Source: Pisolithus tinctorius (taxonomy: Eukaryota > Basidiomycota > Agaricomycetes > Boletales > Pisolithaceae). From it: a DNA stretch of 64,000 bases. Position 1 is the stretch's first letter, and every line of letters starts with the position of its first letter. Positions 19,139 through 29,500 of the stretch are shown here, piece after piece. The notes under the pieces were generated by a model that was given only the letters and a program-made list of their open reading frames with translations, did not search any database and was not told the origin of the DNA. Location of the stretch: assembly GCA_024663395.1 (NCBI GenBank), contig JANFAH010000038.1, positions 434,001 to 498,000 of the forward strand. The letters run 5' to 3'. The position numbers were made by a program, and so were the translations under genes.

Positions 19139-19433
19139 TCACAGAAATATCTATATGAAGTAATCTCAGTCATGCACATGTAGCAACAACATCTGTTTGA
19201 TTTACCTATACGAAGTAATCTAGGTGTGAGAATGAGTATTGTAAAGGAATGGAAAACATTCGTGCTCACCTCAGTCATGTGCATGTAGTGACAATGTCTG
19301 AGGTGACGAAGGTACAGTACAAAGCTATATATCTCTAAGTGTAACAATACTGAAACCCTTGGGTGTTGAACCCAGAGTTTACATGACAAGGGCAGTCTCA
19401 TTGTGAGATGTGCTACATTCTTTGTAAGTAACA
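19139..19433 (-). repeat. Probable 5' LTR of the copia element (tentative borders)
   Basis: It follows the primer site, has a TATATAG box on the minus strand (about 19330) and would begin TGTTACTTAC on the minus strand at 19433. The inner end (CTGTGA) lacks a clean CA. No second copy is in the window to fix the borders. Confidence 0.35.
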
Positions 19434-19599
19434 AGAGAATGCATACATAAATGTGAGACACAATGAATACAATAAGCACAAGGGCACAAAAGTTGATTGC
19501 ACAGTTATCAGTAATGTAAAGTATGAAAACCTTAAAATGGAAAGTAACTCTCACATCTCAGAGTGGACATGTTTGGAAAGGACTATGTACAACTTGCCA

Positions 19600-19749
19600 A
19601 ATCTAACAGAGGTTACTGTTAAGGTGGAGACTGGGACCTTTGAGGGACTGGAAGTGGATGCTGATGGACCAGACATAGTAGACACTTTGTACCAGACTTG
19701 ACATGTTCAATTTTCCTAGGGTTAGAACTCACAGGCAGGGCTCATAACC
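19600..19749 (-). pseudogene. Second copia remnant: primer site and gag start
   Basis: The same primer-site motif (GGTTATGAGCCC, 19738-19749 complement) is followed by a copia-like gag opening (MSGPSASTSSPSKVP) starting near 19680 and ending in a stop after about 40 codons. Sequence upstream on the minus strand has a TATATATAG box near 19785, as an LTR should. It is a truncated second copy of a related family. Confidence 0.45.
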
Positions 19750-20191
19750 TTTTGGAGGGTGATGAGCTGCAGGATTGTCAAGTCTATATATAGAGAGGAA
19801 TACACTCAGACTTCAAGTTGATTGAAGCTAGGAATTAACTACCTATAGAGAGGAATACACTGTAGGTAGGTAAGTAAGTCTTCCAATATAATGAATGGAA
19901 GGAGTCCCACCTCAGACTTCAAGTTGGTTGAAGCTGAGGTGCAGTAAGGAAAAAATAAACTGCTAAGTGTCCGCTTTTGGATTATGTAATGCTGTGCTCG
20001 GTGAACCACAACTAAGGTAAAAGTGATAAACCCCAACATTCCTAACTGCATTCTGGCCAGTGCTCTGCACTCAGCTTGTTTGGCTGCTTGGCCTCAGACA
20101 ATCTTAATGACACCATAAGTCACACTTGTCCACAACACCACATGCTATCTTGCTCTGAAACAATTCCAGAGACCAGAAACAAGTCAGTATT

Positions 20192-20580
20192 CATCAGGAA
20201 ATTAACACTTTACTATTTTTGACCTTTTTGTGACTTTTTGTGACTTTTTTGTGACTATTGTGACTATTTGTGACTTTTTGGGAAGGGACCTACTATCTGT
20301 ACTTTTTTTTGACCATATACAGCATTTTGAAGAATGAAAAGAGAACAGAATCTATTGAGACAACTAAGTGATGATATATCTAAGCCAAGAAGACTAGAAA
20401 ATGTCTGAAAATTCAGAGATATCTACTGAAAGCTATGAATTAGGTGGTTTGAACAAGACCAAAATCAGCAAGAAAAGTGCAGCCATGCCTACAGGACATG
20501 GGTAATGATAGTAGATTCCTTCCCAAAGAGTCACATTAGTCACAAAAAGTCAAAAATAGTAATGTGTTATTTTCCTGATG
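20192..20580. mobile_element. MITE-like element with long inverted repeats
   Basis: CATCAGGAAATTAACAC at the left end and its inverse ...GTGTTATTTTCCTGATG at the right end frame 389 bases. The arms (about 75-100 bases) carry TACTATTTTTGAC and runs of TTTTTGTGAC; the left arm has about five such units, the right arm fewer. No coding capacity. I see no convincing target duplication, so the superfamily is open. Confidence 0.5.
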
Positions 20581-20900
20581 TTGGTTTGTTCAGGGGCTGC
20601 TGCCCTGATTCACAAACATCATGAACATGTGCATATCACTGATTTTGATCACAAATGTACAACTTTCTGGGTGATATGAACATGAAACTATGAAGAAGTT
20701 TGTGGGGTTGCAGAGGGGCAACCCAGAGAGGAATCTGTAGGGAACCTCACTAGTCTGTCAAGCTACTAATATTGAGTATAGTACCTGTAGGGAACTATAC
20801 AAGTTAGTAAGGATAATCTATCTATGTAGAAGTGTACTCACCCTCAGTAGTCTGTCAAGCTACTGAGGGACTAGGTAAATTTCACTAGTGTATGGGTGCG
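20581..20900. other. Repeat-derived spacer
   Basis: No gene seen. AGTCTGTCAAGCTACT occurs twice (about 20752 and 20848). There is no CpG between about 19997 and 20908, then CpG-normal host DNA starts abruptly. Confidence 0.5.
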
Positions 20901-21449
20901 CTCTAACAGCTTATGTAAGCGACACGATCACGTGCCTAAGTCCAAGTAAGGACAGGGGTCATTTCACTCCAACAAACTACCGGGCCTTTTCTCCTTACTA
21001 CTAGGGCGAGTAGTCCCCCGTCGATGGCAGTCGCCCTTGTGGAGTAACTGGTCGGTGAGTTCTAAGTCGATGACCAATGTCGCTGGTTAATATCTGGAAG
21101 CATCCGCTAGTTGCTGGTTATCATGTTCTAGAAACGGTGAGCTCTCGCTACTACCGCCTCCTTGCATTTCGTACATCTAGCATGCGCGTCACCACTGACG
21201 GTGTGGACGGGCCAGTGGACGAGCCGGATGTCCAGCAATGCAGTACTGTAGCGCCCGACGGGACGTTCTGCGGTTTGCGGGGTCCAAAGTTTGGCCGGCT
21301 TGCCGACCATACCTGACTCCCCCTCGTAGCAAACGAGCAAAACTTGATTTTCCGCTTTCCAAAAGCCACGTCCAGGATACACGAGTGATACACTGTAGGA
21401 GTCTATGCTACATCGTACTAAATGGCGCAGGACGTTATGACTACACTAA

Positions 21450-22110
21450 GTTGTAACGATCAGGTTCCGCGGTGACAAAGTCAACTACAAGACATCGCAC
21501 TGTCCACGTGAATAACCAACAGTGGTAGTGTGGCGACGAAACAACCGAAGGACCATGGTGAGTACCAGGCGGGGAATGGTAGCGGAAGAATTGGCAAGTA
21601 GATTTTGCATCCATGAACCCATCTGAGGCGTTCTGTAAGTGCCGGCCGGTATCTAGGACGACAGAAAGTCTTTGTAGTTGACTAATTTGTTCCCGCTGCC
21701 ACCCTCGGTTGTGTCGCACCAACGTACCACGCATCCGTACCAGAGCGCACAACTTCGAAGCCACCGAGATCGCTGTAGATGTCTGCAAGGGGCCGATCCC
21801 AGCGTTGAGACCGAGATTAAAATCATCCTCGCACTTGGGCATATAGCTGCGTCGTCCAAGGTGCCGTACTCACCCGAGCGCACAACTTGCACCGAAATTA
21901 CAATTATCGAGAGTATCAGCACGGCTGTTGCATCATTTCCCCGATGTACGCGCACTCACGAAAACTTGTAAGTAGGTTTTTATCTACCATGATCTTAAGG
22001 AAGGGGACGATATCGGGATCATCAAGGCATCCTCCAACCATCCTTGCCATGTCCAAAGCCCGAGGCCCACTAGCATCTTCCATCCGAATGAAAGTGATAC
22101 TCAAGAGCCC
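21450..22110 (-). pseudogene. Fragment of an uncharacterised host gene (copy related to 33650-34320)
   Basis: Minus strand: EDASGPRALDMARMVGGC then LDDPDIVPFLKIMVDK (about 22100-21980), and near 21610 QFFRYHSPPGTHHGP. The same protein pieces appear on the plus strand at 33655-33745 (ALEMTRIAWGRLDD) and 34185-34240 (QFFRYHTRPGTHHGP). Between them the frame is broken here. I do not recognise the family; it may be a small multi-intron cytosolic protein. The two copies lie in opposite orientation. Confidence 0.4.
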
Positions 22111-22282
22111 TGGATATCACTTTCACTCAGAAGCCCGGTGCCCACCCCCACACGCTAGTGACGAAATCGCACTCATGCACCAATGATTATGTAGCAGATG
22201 ACTATCCGGCTATGCCTAACATACAATCTATACATGACGGTCAACTCGTGCATCTACATCTCATCTGACCCCTTTCGTTCGA

Positions 22283-23094
22283 CTATGAAGGCAGCCCGAG
22301 TGTTGTTCGCTAGTGGAATAAGGTCACAGAAACGAAACCACGACAAGCGGGAGGAGACTCACTAATTGGATGACGCCTGCTCGTTCCGAGGGGGGTAACA
22401 TGCTTATTTGTTCGGGTGTCATGGATACGACGCGCATGATCATGACCTGGGAAACACGGTCATGAGAGACATAACGAACGTAGAACAAGCACAACCATAC
22501 CTTTTGCTCCTCTGGCAGAGACGCAAGTGCATCCGGTAAAATCGGGGGCTGTTGCGGTGGCGGCACGCCATACCCTGTCGCGGGTCCGGGGCCACCACCA
22601 TACTGGACCTGGCCTGTGAACGCGAGCTGAGGTTGGGGCTGTGGTTGAGGCGGATGCCCGTGCCCATTGTAGTGGGTTGGAGCATGTGTTTGTGGAGTTG
22701 GTGTACGATTGTAGTGTTGGGAGAGGTGAGGGGGCACGGCGGAGACTGGTTGAATGGCAGGTTGTGGAGGGGAGACGTTCGTGGAATAGGCGGTGACCGT
22801 TTTCTATTTTATGAATATACGCAGGTCAGTATGAGTAAGTCTAGTGAAAATGGGAGCACATGCGACTGACTTGGAGTACTTGTACATCGACTGCATTCAT
22901 CTTGACCATGAGAGTGATCAGTGCATATGCAATTTGGGGTGTAGATGCGAGAATGCTACGAGCCTGGTCCGGCGTCGTGTTCTGTCACATTCAACATATG
23001 AGCGTCTCTGTTGTCATGTCCAATAAATGGGATGGATTCGTTTGACCTTGAGAGTGAGCATGAGCTCGATCAGCTGTTCCTCCTGGGTAGACAT
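22283..23094 (-). CDS. CstF64/Rna15-like protein, hinge and C-terminal domain only (no RRM)
   Basis: Five exons read cleanly: 23047-23094, 22871-22981, 22501-22803, 22363-22446 and 22283-22309, giving about 190 residues. Exon 1 starts MSTQEEQLIELMLTLK. Exon 2 is the CstF hinge (TTPDQARSILASTPQIAYAL) that binds the CstF77 and symplekin side. Exon 3 is a Pro/Gln/Gly-rich linker ending ILPDALASLPEEQK. Exons 4-5 are the C-terminal three-helix domain (SMTPEQISMLPPSERAGVIQ, then LRTTLGLPS) that contacts Pcf11. Family members normally begin with an RNA-binding RRM. None is present, and only 103 bases separate this start from the divergent gene at 23198. It may be a truncated paralogue acting as a scaffold or competitor in mRNA 3'-end formation. 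Confidence 0.85.
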
Positions 23095-23197
23095 GGAAGA
23101 CGGTAGTAATGATGACTAAGCACTAGGCTTTGTTCCCTGACCGGCATGCGATACAGAAATGCACAGCATCTACTAGCACGACGACCCCCAACCTGCC
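23095..23197. promoter_or_regulatory. Short divergent promoter
   Basis: Only 103 bases separate the two head-to-head start codons at 23094 and 23198. No clear TATA box seen. Confidence 0.4.
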
Positions 23198-25909
23198 ATG
23201 GAGTCGTCCGTGTCATTATCTTCGCAATCCACGACTACTACGGGAAAGTTACCGACAAGGATGTTCACGCCATTCACTGCCTCTGATGTAGACAGATACA
23301 ACAGGGGAGAATTTATGTATGTGTTCCATTCTGTGTACCATCTCACGTGGAAGTTCAAACGTTCATGTGTATGGCTAAGACCTCCGGACAAGGAATTCCC
23401 ATGGATTGACGCTGCACAAAGATTGTTTGAGGAGTACGCCCTTGTTCTCCTCGACGCCTATTCGCTGTTTCACTGACATTGCGGAACAGTCCATCAGATC
23501 TTAGTTCCACAGGTTGGAAGGTGTGCACGCACCCAGAAGGTGCTCCCTACTTCTGTGACATTCAACGTGTAGGCAACCGATTCATATCATCCACCTTGTC
23601 TCACCTCACGTTCTGACCTTGTTAACATCACACCAGCGAATATACACCGACACCGACGTGCGCAATCCCAAAAAATTGGGAACCGTCGAAAAATGCATTT
23701 CCCGCCTCTCTGAGCTCGCTGCATCTCACTCTATCACTTTCCCCTCCCCACCTTCATCTCCGTCGCTCGAACTCGTCCTTGAACTTGCAAATGGAAAGAG
23801 TCGAAAAGAATGTCGATATTATTTTGTCGATACCGAGAAGAGACTCCTCTTTTGGGTTCATGCTTGGGTGCCAGAAAGGATGTATGCGAACTTGAGGGGT
23901 GTCAAGAAACAAAGCCATATCAGTGAGTATGGTACCGTACGGATTCGAAGCCAGCTCACGTATGTGATGCTGTGCAATATGCGGCAATTGCGAATACAGA
24001 AATGGCGCTCGAGATGCAGTATTGGTGCGTGTAGGCGTTTCGGTGTGTCGTGCGCTGGGAGCTGACTTTTGAGTTTGGAAAAGGACGCATTGTGAACTGT
24101 ACCCGCGCGAGCGAACGTTTGATGCCGCCGTCTATCGAGAGCTGTATGGATTGGTCATCCATGCTAACGCTGGTGGGCACATCATCCTCCATCGTGATCG
24201 AATGGCGCTAATCAAATCTCAGAATCAATCACTTCCGATACGTCTCTTGCGCCGTTCGAGAGCGCAGAACTGTCCAAGATGATGGACATCGTGCGCGTTC
24301 TTCAAGGTTTGTTCCCGTGTCCTTCTCATTTTGAACGTTTGTACTGTTCATTGCTTACTGTCCAGTGCAGATTCAGTTGGACAAGTCAACGATCCTGTCA
24401 TGTGTGTAGTAGGTGAGCCGAAGGTCACTGGCGAGATCCTCGAGCTTACGCGGTCACCAGCTCGATTCATGTGTATATTCTGTGCGACCGTTCTCCTCTG
24501 TCCACGACATTCTCATACCTTACCTCCTCCAATTAACGCATTGACAATTTCCCGACCGTACACTCATAGCTCGAATCCACTTTTTGAACTTCCACGGCCA
24601 ACCCTGTGCCCGCTTAGACGTCGACCACTCTATTTACTACCCACGCAACCATAGACTACGCACGTCCCTCCTCTTGCACGTGCTCTCCTTTCTCCTGTTT
24701 GGCGCGCCCTGGAGGTACGTCGAAACCCTGAGAGGCGTGTGGGTAGATGAGACAGTGAACCTACCGAGATGGAAAGCATTCGTGGCCCGTGTTATTGATG
24801 AATGGGGAGGATTTACGATTTACGTATGTGTTTCTCTCTCTCTTCAATCAAACCGAATGAACCGTGTGCTCAACTGCCAAACTCACAGTCCACTGTGATG
24901 TTAGCGGTCGATATATCTCTTCTTGGCATCGCCGGTTCCGATTCGAAGACGTACCAGTCAGTAACTGTGATCGCGATATACGTGTCGGTGATTTGTACTG
25001 TTGGGTCGATCGTGGCGTCCGTGGTATTGACGGGTATGTGGAGAGATAAAGCGGAGAATGCGGAAGAGGTGGTGAGTTTTTCAGTTCGTCCTGCTATCAT
25101 TTTGGCTGGGCCTTTGGTCGATTGGATGCTGTTCCTCGAACCCTTTTTTTTGGCTCTCTTTGGGTTAATTCAGTGCTAATCTGTGGACGAGTGATAGGCA
25201 AAGTACATGAATGAAATAACGGACACAGTGATCGGTGTGGATCATATGGCGATCATGTTCAGTGTCCCATTTGGGTTATTGATATGGGGGTGCGTATTCA
25301 CCTATCTGTATCTGTCCACTTCCGTTTCATTCCTTGTACTTTTTCTTGTTGGCGATTCTGACTAACAATTTGGCTGTAACGCGATAAAATAGCATGACGT
25401 CCTTCCTCGTTGCATTCCTCGACCTCATCTATACTTCGACCTACCTTCCTACACTCGCAACGACGACGCCTGGAATTGTCCTTGTCGCTGTGCTGGTGGC
25501 ATGGCCAGTATGGGTGGCAGTGGAGAGGGGTCTGGGTGGGTGGATAATGAGGGCCGTTGATATTTGGAAGCAACAAGTCGTGAGAACGGGGTGGCACATA
25601 AAGGGGTGGGGTGAGCAGGGCGTACGAAGTTGGAGGGAAAGGGAGGGGAGTGCCATTGTGGAGATAAGGAGAGGCAGTGTGGGGATGGCAGAGCCAGGGA
25701 TTTTGGATACAGGGAGGAGGCAGGGCTCCGCGTCAGTATCTTCTGGAAGGGAGGGCAGAAAGACGGTCTCGTTCGTGGAGACCGGGGAGGATGTGGAGGC
25801 TCGTGTAGGGATGGGCGCTGCATTTGGGACTGGGGATGGAGTTCAGGACCTGCAAGCATCGGAAGATGTTTGTAAGCCTCAACAGCTGGAGATGGGAAGA
25901 ATGGTTTGA
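23198..25909 (+). CDS. WW-like domain, four-helix membrane protein (Agaricomycete family of unknown function), intact copy
   Basis: About 12 exons join in frame to roughly 605 residues. Start MESSVSLSSQS at 23198. A WW-like segment (GWKVCTHPEGAPYF, about 23515-23560) is followed by RIYTDTDVRNP and the family hallmark CRYYFVDTEKRLLFWVH. Then come QSHIKMALEMQYW, THCELYPRERTF and YRELYGLVIHANA, then FLNFHGQPCARLDVDHSIYY at about 24580. The C-terminal half has hydrophobic spans LLLHVLSFLLFG, a span around IAIYVSVICTVGSIVASVVL, FSVPFGLLIWGMTSFLVAFL and IVLVAVLVAWPVWVAV, then a basic Ser/Gly-rich tail. I recognise the family from mushroom genomes, but its role is unknown. A decayed copy lies at 32305-33650. 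Confidence 0.8.
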
Positions 25910-25985
25910 GGAGGCCTCAATGATCTTGATATCTTCACTTTCATTAGGATTGCTGTAGACAAAACCTACAAGTGTCCATAGGCTG
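25910..25985 (+). pseudogene. Remnant of the uncharacterised gene downstream of the membrane gene
   Basis: In frame after the stop one reads LNDLDIFTFIRIAVDKT, matching LDDFDIVTFIRIAVDKT at 33690. The copy at 33.7 kb keeps several CpGs in these bases and this copy has none. Confidence 0.45.
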
Positions 25986-26507
25986 TGCATAGTGGAAGTA
26001 GTGGAAGTGATGTGAATCAGTTGTTGTAATGATGTCATGCCAATGGTCCCATTACATTCCCACAAGGAGCATTGGCTTTGTGGTCCTTGTGATGATATGA
26101 ATTTTGATGGGCCAGTGTTGAGATGTAGTATGTTCTTTCTTGGTAGTAGATGTGTGTGCCATTATCTGCATTCCCTTGTTAAAGTGTATGCATTCCCCTC
26201 CTCACTTTCTTCTACTTTTACTTATATGATTGGACACAATGATCTGTATTAATGGTGAAAACACTTGTGCATATGCTTGGGTAGAGAGATGTCAGGATGG
26301 CATCCTGTATGGATGCACATGCAGGATAGTTAGTATTTCACAAAAATAACTAAGTGACCATTGCATATGCAGTGCATGATAAAATTGTACATCTTATCTT
26401 CACATTCAAGTATTGATTTCCTGGTGTAAAATTCAGCAGAGTGGACCTGTGACCTTCATTTTCCAAAAACAGAGTAGAGAAGTAAAAGGATATACATGGA
26501 TGGAAAG
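25986..26507. other. Non-coding spacer
   Basis: No gene seen on either strand. AT-rich and CpG-free; it lies 3' of both flanking genes. Confidence 0.5.
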
Positions 26508-29500
26508 TCAAGACCAATTCTCAACAGACTTGAAACATTGATGCCATTTGGTGCCATGTACCATTTGACTCAAATCTAATTCTACACAGCACCCAATAGG
26601 GATGACTGCTGTGTTCCACAGTGAGTAAAAGGGCACCCTGAGTGATACAGGAATCCATAGCAGCAACCTTCCATTAGGGCCCTTCAACCAGCCATCATTG
26701 TGAAGCTTCACAGGTTCATCCCTAACACTGGCATGTGCATCCTGGAGACCATCAAGCAGTTGCCCAGCATCATGCAATGCAAAAGAAGACATGGAGGAAA
26801 AACATATTGGGTATGCTTAGTGATTTGAGTATAACTGAGATCCACAAGATATGGGAAATACTCACCATTTGCAGGGGAAGGCAAGAGACATACACTCTTT
26901 GGATTTTTTGGAGGTGGTTCAAATGATTCTTGGATACAAATCATTTCAACATAACTCTGAGTGTCCCAAACCCTCACAGTCTTGTCAATAGAGCCAGAGA
27001 CAATCCTCTTCCCATCAGGGGAGAATGCCACTGATGTGACAGAATCTGTATGACCCTCCAGAGGACTGCCAACCTGTACACCTCTCTCAACATCCCAAAC
27101 CCTGACAGTCTTGTCAAAAGAGCCTGAGACAATTGTCTTCCCATCAGGGGAGAATGCCACTGATGTGACAGAATCTGTATGACCTTCCAGAGGGTTGCCA
27201 ACCTGCACACCTTTCTCAGCATCCCAAACCCTTACACTGCAGTCTTCAGCACCTGAGACAATCCTCTTCCCATCAGGGGAAAATGTTACTGATGTAACAT
27301 AAAGTGTATCACCCCACAGAGGGCTGCCAACCTGCACACCTCTTTCAACATCCCAAACCCTCACAGTGTGGTCCCAAGAACCTGAGACAATTCTCTTCCC
27401 ATCAGGGGAGAATGCCACTGATGTGACAGAATCTGTATGACCCTCTAGAGGGCTGCCAACCTGCACACCTCTCTCAGCATCCCAAACTCTCACAGTGTTA
27501 TCAGAAGAGCCAGAGACAATCCTCTTCCCATCAGGGGAGAATGCCACTGATGTGACATGCTTTTTATGACCTTCCAGAGGGCAGCTAACCTGCCCACCTC
27601 TCTCAGTATCCCAAACCCTCACAGTCTTGTCCCAAGAGCCTGAGATAATCCTCTTTCTATCAGGGGAGAATGCCACTGATGTGACATAGTGTCTATGACC
27701 TTCCAGAGGGCTGTCAACCTGAACAGCTCTCTCAGCATCCCCAAACCATCACAGTCTTGTCATTTGAGCCTGAGACAATCCTCTTCCCATCAGGGGAAAA
27801 TGCCACTGATGTGACAGAAGATGTATGACCTTCCACAGTGCTGCCAACCTGCACACCTCTCTCAGCACCCCAAACCCTCACAGTCTTGTCATCTGAGCCT
27901 GAGACAATCCTCTTCCCATCAGGGGAAAATGCTACTGAGCTGACATAATCTGTATGACCCTCCTGAGGGCTGCCAACCTGCACACCTCTCTCAGCATCCC
28001 AAACCTTCACAGCATTGTCAGAAGAGCTGAGACAATCCTCTTTCCATCTGGGGAAAATGCCACTGATGTGACAGAATCTGTATGACCCTCCAGAGAGCTG
28101 TCAACCTGCACACCTCTCACAGCATCCCAAACCCTCACAGTCTTGTCCCAAGAGCCTGAGACAATCCTCTTCCCATCAGGGGAGAATGCCACTGATGTGA
28201 CATAATCTGTATGACCTTCCAGAGGGCTGCCAATCTGCACACCTCTCTCAGCATCCCAAACCCTCACAGTGTTATCAGAAGAGCCTGAGACAATCCTCTT
28301 CCCATCAGGGGAAAATGCCACTGATGTGACAGAATCTGTATGACCCTCCAGAGGGCTGCTAACCTGCACACCTTTCACAGCATCCCAAACCCTCACAGTC
28401 TTGTCCCAAGAGCCTGAGACAATCCTCTTCCCATCAGGGGAGAATGCCACTGATGTGACTGAATTTGTATGACCCTCCAGAGGGCTGCCAACCTGCACAC
28501 CTTTCACCTCATCCCAAACCCTCACAGTCTTGTCCCAAGAGCCTGAGACAATCCTCTTCCCATCAGGGGAGAATGCCACTGATCTGACAAGACCAGTATG
28601 ACCATCCAAAGGGCTGCCAACCTGCACACCTCTCACAGCATCCCAAACCCTCACAGTGTTGTCAGAAGAGCCTGAGACAATCCTCTTCCCATCAGGGGAG
28701 AATGCCACTGACATGACATAATGTCTATGACCTTCCAGAGGGCTGCCAACTTGCATACCTCTCTCAGCATCCCAAACCCTCACTGTCTTGTCCCAAGAGC
28801 CTGAGATAATCCTCTTTCCATCAGGTGAGAATGCAACTGATTGAACATAATCAGTATGCCCCTGTAAAATCAACTGAACACCTGGCCACTCCTTGAACCC
28901 TCCTGCAAAAACCTCTGCCAGACAATGGAATTTTGGCACAAGCATTTTTGATAGCAAAACATTTGATGGACAAAATGGGAGTGCAGAGATGTAGACATGC
29001 ATTGCACTGTATGCAATTGCATTGCCAAAGTTCCAAATGAACTGTATCCCATCTTGTGCCAGGGCTAATGCATCTTCAAACCCATTTTGGCCCTTTCATT
29101 GCTCTCAGATGATGTTACCCATAAACTACATGAAATACTCACTAGCAACCACTTTGCAGTACATGTGAGAGCATCTGCAGCACTTCCAACTAACCCAAGC
29201 AGACTCATGGCCTCAAGCCAGAACAGAAACCTTTCACTTCCAACCACAGTGTTCACCAGTGTTGCCAGTCTGAAGTCAAATGCAGTCCTCCATAGATGTT
29301 GTGCCCAGAACTGACAGGAATAAGATAGATGAGGCAAGATATTTTGAGCCTTCCTCTCTTGTAAATCAGCAACCTCAGCATTGCTGAAGTAGGAACTCTC
29401 CAGTCCACAGATGTTGAACTTAAGCTCACCGCAAAGGATTTGCAATGATGCAAAGGACTGCTCATATGAGTCAGACAAGTCAATGAAGTAGATCCCACTC

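Larger units (their letters stand above)
25862..29429. other. CpG-free block of 3568 bases
   Basis: I scanned every line and block border: after the CG at 25860-25861 the next CG is at 29430-29431. Base composition is otherwise moderate, so well over a hundred CpGs would be expected by chance. Sequence on both sides is CpG-normal. The block covers the WD40 array, both its borders and the 3' third of the NACHT exon. Confidence 0.9.

Noticed and set aside
19453..19701. Plus-strand frame of 82 codons
   Set aside because: The minus strand carries a copia gag opening and primer site in the same place; the plus frame is a shadow.
24864..25049. Other plus and minus frames inside the membrane gene
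   Set aside because: The reading that splices in frame with the rest of the gene covers this interval; the others are shadows.
26955..28870. Regular 126-base repeats that could suggest a CRISPR array or satellite
   Set aside because: The repeats have no spacers and translate throughout as WD40 blades.
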